Shown piece after piece: positions 32,901 through 43,320 of a stretch of DNA of 64,000 nt (positions within the stretch are counted from its first letter, which is position 1; each line of letters begins with the position of its first letter). The DNA comes from Symsagittifera roscoffensis (taxonomy: Eukaryota; Xenacoelomorpha; Acoela; Convolutidae). The translations under genes were made by a program, and so were the position numbers. Under the pieces are notes generated by a model. That model was not told the DNA's origin. It saw nothing but the letters and a program-made list of their open reading frames with translations, and searched no databases. Location of the stretch: positions 13,965,018-14,029,017 of the forward strand of contig NC_087067.1 in the NCBI RefSeq assembly GCF_963678635.1, written 5' to 3'.

Positions 32901-34178
32901 ATGGAGGGTCTCGAGTACCTGGTGGTAGAGCCAGCGTGTGAAGTGAATGAAAAAGGCACCAGAGAGAAAAATGATGGTAATGAGAACTTGAGTTTGGACG
33001 ACAATGAAAAGATAGAGGTGGAGTCTGAAGCAGGATCGTTTGTAGAAGAAGACTGGAACGACCCGGAGCAAGATGAGGTGCCAAAGTGGATGGAGCCAGA
33101 TCGACCAATACCACTGGGAACCAGGACTGGCAATCGTAAACGGACCGGCATGAGGTACAACAGATACGGGGATGACTTCTTGATCGATAAGATACAGCCA
33201 GACAAATTGGGCGAGGAACTACTGAGTACAGGCGAACTGGAAGCCGAAGAGGAACGGCAGGTCATTGACGACGGTGGACACTATCCGCAGGAAGACTACT
33301 CGACACCAGAATTGGAGACGGATCTCGAACAGAGTGAGATAGAGAGGAGGGAGAACACGAACTTGAGGATACTAGAGTGGATGCGCGATGTCAAAGACGA
33401 GAGCCACGAAGGACAAAGCATTCAACAAGTCGACGTGTCATCGGCAAATTATATGAAGACAGAGGACACTCTTTTCGGATGGACGGCAACAGACAGGCCG
33501 CTGGACATTCCTCCGGACAATTCAGACCCGACAACATCGACGGGGACGTCGATAAATATTTTTGTCCGGGGAGTGGAGGTAGGACTTACCCACACCAAAA
33601 ATTTGATGATAAAGAAGCTCAAGGAAGTGAGAGAAACAAGCGAATTGGAACTGGAAGAAGAAGAGCCAGAGCCTACCATAGGTCGGAATTTCAAAACGAA
33701 ATTTTAAATACCCAATGAGTACTCGGAAAACATCATGATAACGGATAGCGACTTCATCCTGTCAAACAGGACTAGCGCGATCTGCATCACGGCGGACATG
33801 AGTTTCAAATCAAGATTGGAAGCTGACTTCAAAAGAGAGTACCAGAACGTGGAGTTTCTGTTCAGACAGAGACCAGGACTGGGAGGGATGGCAGCGCTTC
33901 CACCATCAGTAGCACAAGTCCCGGGCAAATATCTGTGCTTCCTAGTGACGAGGGTCAATGACAGGAACACAATTGATCCCGAACACGTGATGTTGGCACT
34001 AACAAGACTACGAGACTTCATGATTGAAAGAGGAATAACGGAAGTATCAATGCCGGTGTATGACCCAAACAGGGGCAAATTGAGCTCAAGGGAATTGTAC
34101 GCTATCCTACACGTAGTCTTCGCGGAAACGGAGATGATAGTGTATCTTCACAAGAAATACTACTTGAGCATCGCCTGA
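32901..34178 (+). pseudogene. Pol C-terminal extension with a macro domain (element 1)
   Basis: One frame, interrupted only by TAA at 33705-33707 (GAA in element 2). Residues 1-270 are a charged linker. The last ~150 residues (33708-34178) follow the macro-domain pattern of OARD1/ALC1-type proteins: SDFILSNRTSAICITADMSF, then a Lys/Arg-rich helix, GKYLCFLVTRVNDRNTI, MLALTRLRDFMIERGITEVS, MPVYDPNRGKL and VVFAETEMIVYLH. Macro domains bind ADP-ribose and some remove it from proteins. The usual Gly-Cys-Gly phosphate loop after Ser-Met-Pro is replaced by VYDPNRG, and the leading Gly-Asp by Ser-Asp, so binding may differ. Element 2 shows that this is the C-terminus of Pol, downstream of integrase. 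The call rests on a motif-by-motif match by eye. Confidence 0.7.
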
Positions 34179-34672
34179 GTTGGGCACACGGGGGTCTCGA
34201 GTTGGGCGTGAGGGAGGAGTCTCGAGTTAGGTACTGGGGTGCGGCACAGGTAAAGGGATCTTAAGACGCGATTGGCATGACAATTGAATTTTAGAAAGAT
34301 TAACGGTGCTAAAACATAAAATGAATCTGCATGCTTTTAAAGAAATTCCAATTGAATTGTTTTAAGTGGAATGAAAATGATAAGATTTTAACCATACTGG
34401 TAAAAGGGGGGTTTCTAGGTTAGGAACATGACATACTAAGTCTTAATATGGTTTCTGTTTTCAGATCAAGTTTGATAAACAAAGTTGAAAATCCAACTAT
34501 ACTCAAGCGAGAGACAGAAAGGGAAATCTTGATTGAACTCGCGATAATCGACACCTGCAGCAAGCATTTGCAAGGAGACATTTCTAGAGAATTCTTAAGT
34601 TGGTCAATTCTTGAGTTGGTAAGGTAGTTCTTGAGCTGGTTAACACTTGAATACATCCCGAAGTCACAGAAA
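34179..34672 (+). promoter_or_regulatory. Inter-ORF spacer with splice-acceptor signal
   Basis: About 500 bp without an ORF lie between the macro-domain stop and the third coding block. It holds AAAAGGGGGG (34402-34411, PPT-like), CATACTAAG (branch-point-like) and a pyrimidine tract ending TTTCTGTTTTCAG at about 34452-34464. Element 2 has the same order (AATGGGGGG, then TTTTTTTTTCAG at about 55784). Short repeats of TTCTTGAG(T/C)TGGT follow just before the start codon. A spliced subgenomic mRNA, as used for env in retroviruses, is the natural inference. Confidence 0.5.
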
Positions 34673-36391
34673 ATGGCAGACAGGTTCTGGAAATCCATGC
34701 CCGCGGCCCTGAAGAGGCCTACTCTCGATGAGCTGTACAGACGCCTGAGGGACCTGGATTATACCCAGATAGACGAGAGAATGGCGGTAATGCTGAATGC
34801 CATCCTCCAGTTGGAAGAACAGGGTGAGTGCAGGGAGTCTGCGACGGAGGCTGTCTTGATGGTTGGCTACACCACCGAGGGAATATCAAATCAGGAACAG
34901 ACCAGATGGTTGTCCTGGAATGTGGATGGAGGAGTAAGGGGCTTTGACTTGGCAAGGAATCCTGGCCTGAGTAACAATACCGAAAATGGCGCAGGAGAAT
35001 TCCCACTACCAACTAGGCCATCAGCGAGATCGACAGGCCAGAGCTCGAGTAAGGTGCCATTGATGACGCGAGTGCAACAGACGACTGAGGCATATCCGGA
35101 TCTTGGTGTTCTAAAGAAGGAGCTCGAGAAGATGCAGAGGGAAAGGAACAAGGCGAACCTCGATCTGGATCAGGCAAAGCTGGATCGGGAAAAGGCTCAG
35201 CTGGAAAGGGACCAGGCGGTCATCGAACGAGATCAGACTCTGAGGTTGCTTGAGATGCTGCGGGCTGAACATCAGCAGGAACTAAGGGTGCGGGAGAATG
35301 CCGCGAATTGTGAGCAACTGAAGTCGGAGATGGAGAGAATAGAACAACGACAACGTGAACTTGATGCACAGAAGGGAGCCAGGCCAAAGGAGCGAGTGGT
35401 TACCAGCTCGAGGCCAGAGTCACGCATGGAAGTGGATGAAGCCCCCAGGGCAAGAGGACGGTTCAACCTTGACCGCGAGGCTCGAGAACACATGAGTGAA
35501 GGGTTGGAAGTCTGGATACCGAATGAAGCAACGTCCTCCCTGCGCAGCCTAGAAACGCAACCCATACGCCCGCTGATGGATGTGGTACTGCCGGCATATA
35601 CCCCAACCTCAACCTCGAGCGGCAGTCAGGTGAGCGGTAGCTCATCGCGTCTGAAGGAGCTGAACGAGAAATTTCGGCAGAGAAGTCGTGAAAGTTCGGC
35701 AAGGGCGGAGCTTCCTCTAACGTGGAGGGAACAGCCGGTCAGGAGCGTCATGATCTCGAGTTATAAGAAGAACACCGAAAAGAGGTACCACAGGCACAAT
35801 CGGCTGGATTGGAATGCGGAACAGAAGGCCAGGAGGGATTGCTTTCATGATGCAGCCTGGGTGGAATATCTTGCGCCACCCCGTGTGCCAGAAGGCGCGG
35901 TCCACCTAATTATAGGGGACAGCCTATTGCGGGTGTTGACCCGGATCCAATCGCACTGGCAGACAGGAGTCTTGAGTTTCGCTGGAGCTGCCACGCCACA
36001 GATATTGGCAACGCTTGAGATGCTAGGGATGACGAAAATATACACGGTGACCCTGATGATCGGAACGAATGATGTATCAAGAGGAGAAGCGAGGAAAGTA
36101 ACGAGGCTGCACGACAAGATGAGCTGCCTTCTCGAGGAGCTGAGGATCCAGATGGATCCCATCCTGTTGACAGTATGTACTGTCCCTTATAACATGAAGT
36201 TCGATCAGCACGCCTTGGAAATGAACGAGAAGGTGCGGAACCTAAACGGGTTGATCCGAGAAATCCACCGGAAGAGTGTGCTCCCCATCAGACTGTTGGA
36301 CGTGGCGGAGCGCATGGAGCAAGCGGGATTCCCTGAAGACACCTCCAATGATGGAATCCACTTCGACAGACCGAGGGGAGCAGATGGCTGA
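34673..36391 (+). CDS. Third-ORF protein, N-terminal part: coiled coil and SGNH/GDSL hydrolase (element 1)
   Basis: Start ATG at 34673 (Met-Ala-Asp-Arg-Phe-Trp-Lys) is chosen because element 2 starts identically at 56036. The order is a helical N-terminal domain with paired Trp (RWLSWNVDGG), a long heptad-like coiled coil (about residues 150-245), a Ser/Pro-rich linker, and an SGNH hydrolase at about 400-570. It shows block I LIIGDSLLR (nucleophile Ser at 35921), block II Gly (FAGAATPQ), block III IGTNDVS (36062-36073) and block V DGIHFD (36349-36366), so the catalytic set looks complete. Such enzymes are esterases or lipases. Esterase domains occur in ORF1 of CR1-like LINEs, but this one sits in the env position of an LTR element. 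The frame ends early through a one-base loss at about 36386, where element 2 reads on. Confidence 0.8.
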   Translation: MADRFWKSMPAALKRPTLDELYRRLRDLDYTQIDERMAVMLNAILQLEEQGECRESATEAVLMVGYTTEGISNQEQTRWLSWNVDGGVRGFDLARNPGLSNNTENGAGEFPLPTRPSARSTGQSSSKVPLMTRVQQTTEAYPDLGVLKKELEKMQRERNKANLDLDQAKLDREKAQLERDQAVIERDQTLRLLEMLRAEHQQELRVRENAANCEQLKSEMERIEQRQRELDAQKGARPKERVVTSSRPESRMEVDEAPRARGRFNLDREAREHMSEGLEVWIPNEATSSLRSLETQPIRPLMDVVLPAYTPTSTSSGSQVSGSSSRLKELNEKFRQRSRESSARAELPLTWREQPVRSVMISSYKKNTEKRYHRHNRLDWNAEQKARRDCFHDAAWVEYLAPPRVPEGAVHLIIGDSLLRVLTRIQSHWQTGVLSFAGAATPQILATLEMLGMTKIYTVTLMIGTNDVSRGEARKVTRLHDKMSCLLEELRIQMDPILLTVCTVPYNMKFDQHALEMNEKVRNLNGLIREIHRKSVLPIRLLDVAERMEQAGFPEDTSNDGIHFDRPRGADG

Positions 36392-37880
36392 ATGACGTCT
36401 TTCAAGGACACATAAATGCGCTAGAGGCGGATCTGCTAGAGACGGCCCAATTCACATTAGGGCCACCTCCGAACCCGCCATTCCTTGCCTCGAGGGCCTT
36501 GTCTAGTCGTTTGGGAGCGAGGGTCGACTCTAGAGACAGCTCAAGGAGCAACCAGGCCAGATTGCCGAGTACCATGCCAATGGAGTCTGAGGAGGTGACG
36601 TCATCAACGCCTCCAGGATCGGTAATATCCTCAGCGGTAGTGGCAGAGAGCAAGCGGGTGGAGAGGCCTATGGAGACCGCTCGCTTGATATATCCAGAGA
36701 AGGTGAAAGGGCTGGACCTAGAAGGTTTGGAATGCAGGCGAGAATTGGCGGAGACTCTGGGTATTGAACGAGTGTCGCACGAAGACTTGAGCAGACATCA
36801 TTGCGTGGATTGATTGAAGGCTCATGAGACGCATTTCTCGAGAGCAAAACTGATGGAGACCGCGGACCTGACCGGAATTCTCACGAAAGCGATCATGGGA
36901 CCCATCAACTATAGACCTCTCAAGCTGCTGGGGAGTCCTGGACTAATAGCAGAACCCCCCAAACCCCGAACGAGCATCGCCAGGATCAGATTGGCGACCC
37001 CGGCACAGTTGAGGGTGGTGGACAAGCTGCTGAATCCGTGGGAAATGGAATTGCCAGATGCCGCTTATGAAGGCTCGAACTTGGCGGAATATCCCAGGTA
37101 CGGGAAGCCCTGTGGGAGCACCCAGCTGGCCAAGACTTTGGCAGTTTACGATAGAGCAGATCCAGCTGCTGCGAAGGGTAGTCATTGTGGCGGGATCAGA
37201 CTTCGAAGGAACGTCTCCTAAGCTGTTTTGGCCGGAGACTCTGATATACTCTTTGCCAGGAGCCGAACTAAACCAGATGTTAACTCTAGTGGTGGCAATA
37301 AAGTCGGAGATGCCCTGTGAGCCTGAGCTGCTATTGTTTGCAGGAATGAATGATCATCTGCACGCGGCTGGACTTCTTGAGCAGCTGAAGGGCAATGAAC
37401 CAACACCAAGGAAGATTGTTTGCGGCGATGAATGAGGTGCAAGAATATGTTGTCTCGAGATTCGGCTCCAAGACGAAGGTGGTGTTCACTACATCCCCTG
37501 GATACACGAATATGCCACCCGCCCTACAATTCGTGTACGCGGTCTTGATCCTGATAGCAGAGGGAAACGAATGGCGAATTCTAATGGCAGCCCCCAATCG
37601 GGAATTGGAGCCATCGAACCTGAGGCTCCTTAAGTCAGAATTGGCAGCGGCATGGGCGGACATATCTCATGCACTGAGGGGCTTTTATGGATTAGCCGAC
37701 ATCCTGATCGTATTGGACGAGGTGCTCTTGCTAGAGATATCGAACTTTGCCAGGCAACTTAAGTTCAGCCCAGTCATTGGGGACGATCACCCGGCAATAA
37801 ACCAATTGACGGCCAGCTTGTGGTTTCGGAGCATGGAGGTGACGATCACAGGTTCCACCGGCAAGTCTGGAGGCCCGAGC
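36392..37880 (+). pseudogene. Third-ORF continuation with a second SGNH-like module (element 1)
   Basis: Coding sequence continues in several frames (breaks near 36386, a TGA at 36811-36813, and shifts near 37130, 37410 and 37880). The second half again resembles an SGNH fold: VVIVAGSDFEG at about 37175-37210 (block-I-like), SLPGAELNQ (block-II-like), LLLFAGMNDHL at about 37330-37363 (block-III-like Gly-x-Asn-Asp), ILMAAPNREL, and VIGDDHPAIN at about 37770-37800 (block-V-like, but not a strict Asp-x-x-His). It may be a non-catalytic partner of the first module. Element 2 has lost this stretch, keeping only the last part from DHP onward, joined after its first SGNH domain. Confidence 0.5.
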
Positions 37881-39005
37881 AACGAGAAGAAATGTGGCCG
37901 AAACGGAGAAACAATTGGAGTCGATGGCATATCGTCTGACGCAAGAGAATGGCTGGTGGCCAATTTTGACACCAAGGCTAGAGAACGCCACGAATAAGAC
38001 GAGGGAGGATGCACCACCCCTCGTGAAACAAGTCTGGAGTTTTCTGGAGAAACAACTGGAGCTGGCCGAAGGAAGAGAGATGACGGTGGCCAGGTTTGTC
38101 TCGGCAGCCAATGAAGTGACGAATGGAGGGTTCTGGAGAGAGCACGCAGAGGGTGAGCTGAGGACTAGAAGGGATCATGAGATTCTTAAGTTCTTGAGTC
38201 CTTGCTGGGGGAAAGAATTCATGGCGGAAATGTTCGGCACCAAAGCGACTATCTTTGGAGCCTTCGTGCAGGAGATACTGGGCATGCCCATCATCCTGCT
38301 CTTGGCTTTATATCTGGTCTACCCCAGATACTTGTTCAACATGGGCCCAGCGTACATGTTTAGTCGAGGAGTGGAGACACTTCGGGTTGATGGGTATCTG
38401 GCACTATGCTCTTAACCCATGGGGAACTGGTGTCATTTCATCGATTGATGAAATATGGGGAGCCCCTGTAAATGGGGAAGGTACACTCGAGTATCGACAC
38501 CTATTCCTACAAGTGTGCCGCGGGGTTGAAGACGCTGTTAGTGCAATACCTCATGATGCAGAATTGGCACATGACGAGTGAAGAGAAGAACCCAAAATCG
38601 AGAGAAGAGTGGAAGAAGATGAATGGAGGTATGCCTCTGTTGACGGACCTGTGCCTGGCAATGAGGTCGGACCCGATGGGGATAATCCGGGGTCTAGAGG
38701 AGGTGGTAACCTGCATTTACGGTCCAGCAGTGACGTACGCATTTCCAGATCCCCTGGTGACAACGTATCGTTACTCTGTAACGCACTTGAGTCTTATCAG
38801 CGTACTGGATGGGACGGCGCTCAATTGGTGTCGGCAGGAGGTGCTCAGGGCACAAATGAGCAATACGGTACTCTTTGGAAAAGTGAAAGATGCCGAGTTG
38901 ATAGTGTACAACTTCAGGGGACAGCTGCAATGTAGAATGGGAGGCAAACGCGAGGGCCCCATCGAGACATATCCCAAGTTCTGGAACTTGAACCCACTGA
39001 CATAA
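37881..39005 (+). pseudogene. Third-ORF conserved block, unknown function (element 1)
   Basis: Two open runs, 37894-38415 and 38403-39005 (TAA at 38469-38471), are both matched by element 2 at 57890-58961 with many synonymous-type differences, so they were under protein-level selection. Visible features are NGGFWREH, a hydrophobic stretch at about 38284-38340 (MPIILLLALYLVYP) that could span a membrane, and conserved VTYAFPDPLV and ALNWCRQE. I recognise no family. It has no signal peptide or fusion-peptide/transmembrane arrangement like a retroviral envelope. Confidence 0.5.
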
Positions 39006-40160
39006 TTGCAAGGATGACAACGGAGGAAATGCAAAAAGACTTCACTGATGGCTGGGACCCCCTGTTCGTCGGCTATACGGCGGCGGTTTATTTCCACACT
39101 AGCGAGGCGAAGATAAATTCGTGGACGATGCAAGCTAAAAAGATGAGAGGCTCGCAGCCCCCCCCGATATGAGGTGCGAAGGGTCTTGAGAGCTCTTGAG
39201 CAGGAGGGACTTGAGAACATGCTACCAGTATGGGATGATGGCAGGATGATCATGAAGGAGGGGCATATTGCATTGACGGACGACATGAAATTCGCGACAC
39301 GAAAGTATAGGGTGGAAAGGAGACAGGAGGGAAAAGAACTGGATGCAGCAGGTCAACTGTATGTGGCCCTGACGGAGTACAAGAGATTGGACACGGCGAC
39401 ACCATCACCACTGTCAGTAGATACACCTGGAGACAAGAGGAGTTGACCCGTGGAAGACCGGTTCAAAAGAATTCTTGAGAGAAGAAGAGCTGAGTCAGAA
39501 GAAGAGAGTATGGATGAAACTCTCAGCGAAGCCGGCGAGGACATGGAAGTGGGGAATACGCCTGAACCAAGACCATCAGGGGAGGAACTCACCACTCAGG
39601 AGCTGTTGAAAGACTTGAGCGAGGAGAATTGGGCAGATACTGCCACTCCACCTCTGACCCCGTCTCCCCGGAAGAATCTGGAATTGCCATTGGCGAGCGA
39701 GACCTCCAATATGGGGATGATACTCTTGAGTTCGGAGGAAAGGGAAAAGAATACATTCGAAGGAAATAAGGACATGTTCATGGGGACTCTGGAGGACGAC
39801 GCTTGGCAAAAGTTCTTGAAGGAATTCAATCAAGAAGTGGGCAGCGAGACGACGCTGGACAAATTCAAGGATGAACTGTGGGACACAGTTGTGAAGTTTG
39901 GAGAACCGCTTCTGATGGGAACGGGCCTGGATGAGAAGGCGAGAAAAGAGCTGCTGAACAAGCTGATAGAGCTGAGGAAGTCACGATCAAAGACTAGAGA
40001 CGAAAAATGTGAAGACAGCTCTACTCTGAAACAAAAAACTGTAGATAAAATAGTTGATGATATAAAAGGGGATAAGGTTGGGACTAGTAATATGATTAAA
40101 AGTACTAATATCCTTAAGGCTCGAGCAGGGGGAGGCAAGAGTTGGAAGGGTTGGAGGTAG
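39006..40160 (+). pseudogene. Third-ORF charged block (element 1)
   Basis: The sequence runs from DGWDPLFVGYTAAV through a TGA at 39444-39446 into the frame ending at 40160. It is strongly acidic (EEESMDETLSEAGEDMEV) with a Pro/Ser-rich stretch (PPLTPSPRK) and predicted helices (WDTVVKFGEPLLMG). Element 2 has the homologous region at 59250-60197, about 190 bp longer at its left end. The match ends at KARKELLNK/NARKELLER, where element 2 is truncated. No known domain. Confidence 0.45.
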
Positions 40161-41279
40161 ACAGAGAGGTCGAATCAGTGATGATTACCACAACACCCTC
40201 AAGCAGAGATGTGAAGACTCGCAAGAGGAAGAGAGAAGTAGAGGTATTGAGTAGTCCTTCAGTGGATGCTGTCTAGGAAGGAAACTTGAGAGAGACGGCG
40301 CCCATGGTTTTGGCGCGATGCAAGACGGCGGCATACACGAGCAACACGGAGCTCAGAAGACCACTCGAAGTAGAGATGGAAATAGAGGCTTCCACCAGTT
40401 CGACATCGGAGGAAGACTTCAAGCCCCAGAAGATAAACGTGAAGAGAGGTCCAACGGACGGACAGAAATGAGAAGTGGATGTCGGCGAGGAATGGGTCTC
40501 GAAGGGACACCAGGTCATGGGGAAGCAAGTGACGAGTGATCCACTGGAGAGGAGCAAGACGAGAAACACCTCCCGGCCATGGTGGGCGGCCCTCGAGACA
40601 TTGAAGGAAATGGAAGACTGCTTGAAGAAGTTGGACAGTGGAGTAGCTCGCAAACGACGCAATTGGGCCACCCAGCAAAAGGCTGAGGTTAACAAGATAG
40701 AATTGGCGAACCAGCTGAAGAGGTCCTGGCAGAACTTATTGAAGGATCATTTTGAAGAGGCAATGAGGACACACTCATCAGCACCGCCATTGATGGCGAA
40801 TCCCTTCGTTAGAACCGCAGGACAATTGATGTTCACCTGGAGTCTGGTGGGAATAGAGTTGGAGACATTGACCTCGTATGACAGGTTGAAGTTGGGAAGC
40901 AAGAAGCTAGAAGTGTATCAAGCACTGATGCAGCACGTGGCCAGGCCTGGCTAGGAGGAAGGATGCCACATGTTTCTTGAGATGGATAATTGCAATGATG
41001 TCTGATAGCACCATCTTGGCGCGCTACCAAAGAGCAAGCGGAAGTAAAACCGTGGAAAAGAGAGTCTCAACAATCATATTAAACGTATATCAGAGTACTG
41101 GAATAGAGAAGGAGGATGGTTCCAGACTATCCCTAGAGAACCACAGAAAGCTGGACGAGGTACGGAGGTTTTACAATAAGAAGTTCGAAGAAGAACATGC
41201 TGTTCACCGTAGCCTGGCCTCGCCAGAGCAGTACTCGAGACTCAGTGAGAAGGGGGATACCAATACGTGTCTGGGGTGA
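40161..41279 (+). pseudogene. Third-ORF segment without counterpart in element 2
   Basis: Coding-like sequence in shifting frames: 40286-40471 (Ser/Thr-rich, SSTSEEDFKPQK), 40475-40954 (helical, with PWWAALETLKEMEDCL and RRNWATQQKAEVNK) and 40977-41279. Base composition and the frequent TTGAG words match the neighbouring coding blocks, which supports it as part of the same long polyprotein. No family is recognised. Without a second copy for comparison, the exact frame joins are uncertain. Confidence 0.35.
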
Positions 41280-42511
41280 TGGGGATAGCCTACAACCCCT
41301 TCTTAGACTCAGAAACTGGAGGCGCTCACAGGAACCACGAGGTAGCGGAGCTGCTGAAGTTTTGGACAGAAAAAATAGTGGAAATAGACGCGGTGGAGAA
41401 AGAGAGGCCGAGCCTAGGCCTGATTCTTGAGAAAACACCGGAGGTGGTGAGCATACCGCGCTCGAACAAGAGAGTTGAAGTGAACATGGGTGATAGCAAT
41501 GGCTTGTTGATCACGAACTTGGGAGTGGTATGGAAGTTACTAAGACCCTCCTGGTGCCCACATCCCCACGCGAGTCTGATCGAGGAGACCACCGAGCGGG
41601 TGAGGTTAGCACCAATGGAAGATGAAGATTTGGCAAAGTTGAGTGTGGTGCACAAACTGATCTTACCTCAGATGAAGGAGTCAGGCGAAAAGACGAACAA
41701 TCTCGAGTCAGCAAAGAAGATGGAGCCGGGTAGCTGTCTGGATTCTACGTGTGGGAGTGGAGAGCACACCTGCGATAGACGATCATGTGTCAGGATACTG
41801 TCCTTTCAAAAAGAAGATCTGGTTACTTGGTTTGAAGACATCACGGAAAGGGAGAAAAGTGAAGTACAAATAGTGGCGGAGTGTTACGCGAGGACTACGG
41901 TGAACATAGCGACAGCTCTCGGATTCTTCTCGAGAATGTGTAGTCTGCAGTCACTGGAGAGGCTAGAGTCTGAACACCATTTAGTGACTGCGTTGAGCGT
42001 GGAATCATGGCCTGGGGTGTTGCAGGTGACTCAAAAACATATCCGGAGCTGGAAGGTTGGTCTCGAGGCGGAAATGGGGTTTCCCATGAGCGAAGCTTAT
42101 GGCCTGCCATTGAACGCAAAATCCCTGATAGGGTCAATGATGGCCAATTTGTGCGGAAGCCACTACCCACTGCACATGGCGATGGTGGAAGCATCCAGCC
42201 AGAGAGTATTGGTGGACAAGGCCTTCTCAGTGCCCAAGTGCGTGAGGTTGGCTCGGGTATCGCATCACTCGCACAAGTTGTTGAGGAAAATCAGAGGGAC
42301 AGTACCGAAAGAGTTGAGAGATGACTTGAGTGAAATCTGGGGAGAAGAGCTTTTGAAATTGGAAAGTGAGAACACAAGCGATCACGAGAGACAAAACGTG
42401 ATCGGAAAACCTGTGGGGGGTGCTCCAAACATGGGAGAGAACGACACGATGCATGAGAAAATGATGGAGCTTGAGCCTCTCTTGGAAGCCTCGGGGGACC
42501 GTAACCATTGA
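41267..42511 (+). CDS. Third-ORF segment, 414-codon open frame, unknown
   Basis: This is the longest uninterrupted frame in the 3' part of element 1. Features include IAYNPFLDSETGG, GLLITNLGVVWKLLRPSW, a Cys-rich patch (CLDSTCGSGEHTCDRRSCV, with four Cys in about 17 residues that could bind metal), and SVESWPGVLQVTQKHIRSW. It is rich in Glu, Leu and Trp and looks globular. I do not recognise it, and no viral envelope or enzyme motif is visible. Element 2 ends before this region. Confidence 0.45.
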   Translation: MSGVMGIAYNPFLDSETGGAHRNHEVAELLKFWTEKIVEIDAVEKERPSLGLILEKTPEVVSIPRSNKRVEVNMGDSNGLLITNLGVVWKLLRPSWCPHPHASLIEETTERVRLAPMEDEDLAKLSVVHKLILPQMKESGEKTNNLESAKKMEPGSCLDSTCGSGEHTCDRRSCVRILSFQKEDLVTWFEDITEREKSEVQIVAECYARTTVNIATALGFFSRMCSLQSLERLESEHHLVTALSVESWPGVLQVTQKHIRSWKVGLEAEMGFPMSEAYGLPLNAKSLIGSMMANLCGSHYPLHMAMVEASSQRVLVDKAFSVPKCVRLARVSHHSHKLLRKIRGTVPKELRDDLSEIWGEELLKLESENTSDHERQNVIGKPVGGAPNMGENDTMHEKMMELEPLLEASGDRNH

Positions 42512-43320
42512 GATCACCCATGAAGAATGCCCATGCCACTGTTTGGCACAAACGGTGTGGTATCCAGATCACAAGAACCTCTGCCTGGTGTGGGATATGG
42601 AAGAAATTCGGTCGATCGGATTACCGGATCACCGGCAGAAGGTGACGCTTTTAGTAGTGAGTACGATGCTGGCTCTGAGATGGATAGAAGAGAATATAAC
42701 GAAGTATCGGGAAGCGAAGACGCCAACGGCTGAGTCAATATATGCGATAGACTACAGCAGGAGACTCGAGTTGTTTGAGACTGCATGCAAAGTATTTGCC
42801 ATACCAATGGAAGTCAGACACGTATGGAGCCGCTTGAGGTACTTTCCATGGTTTCGAGCGACACTGACGTCTTGGTTATACATGACAACGAAAGATCACA
42901 TGAGAAAGCATCAAAAGGAGTATCGACAGTTCCAGGCCGAGATTGGGCCGGAAGCTTTCAAGAGACCCCTTTTGACCCATCAAAATGTGATCACGACAGG
43001 ATGGAAAAGAGTGGGTAAAATACCACAAGAGTAGAGACAATACCAAAGCGAGGGAATCGATACTAGAGGAGGACTTGGCGAAGAACGTGAGCCTGAGCCT
43101 GCACAACTCCTTTTGTTTGAACCGGGAATCTAGGGTGAAGGCACTACCCAACCAGGCAAAGAGGTTGCAGGAGCAAAGGGAATGGATGCAATCCTATGAA
43201 CAGCTGAAGGCTTGGGAGGAGATCGTGATTAGCTCCGATGATGAAGAAGAACTGTTGAGACAGTTTGCCGTATCCAGTACTTCAGGGGACGGCACCTCCA
43301 AGGCGAAGAGTGCGAAATGA
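42471..43320 (+). pseudogene. C-terminal end of the third coding block (element 1)
   Basis: Two frames: 42471-43034 (starting near ITHEECPCHCLAQTVW, later WLYMTTKDHMRKHQKEY) and 43075-43320 (LSLHNSFCLNRES, acidic SSDDEEELL, ending Ala-Lys-stop). A cluster CPCHC together with later His residues could be a metal site. A shift near 43035 separates the two parts. This is the last coding sequence before the 3' LTR, and its function is unknown. Confidence 0.4.

Noticed and set aside
34673-43320. A retroviral-type envelope gene
   Set aside because: It lies in the env position and one hydrophobic stretch exists (about 38284-38340). There is no signal peptide, furin-like site, fusion peptide or C-terminal membrane anchor in the usual order.
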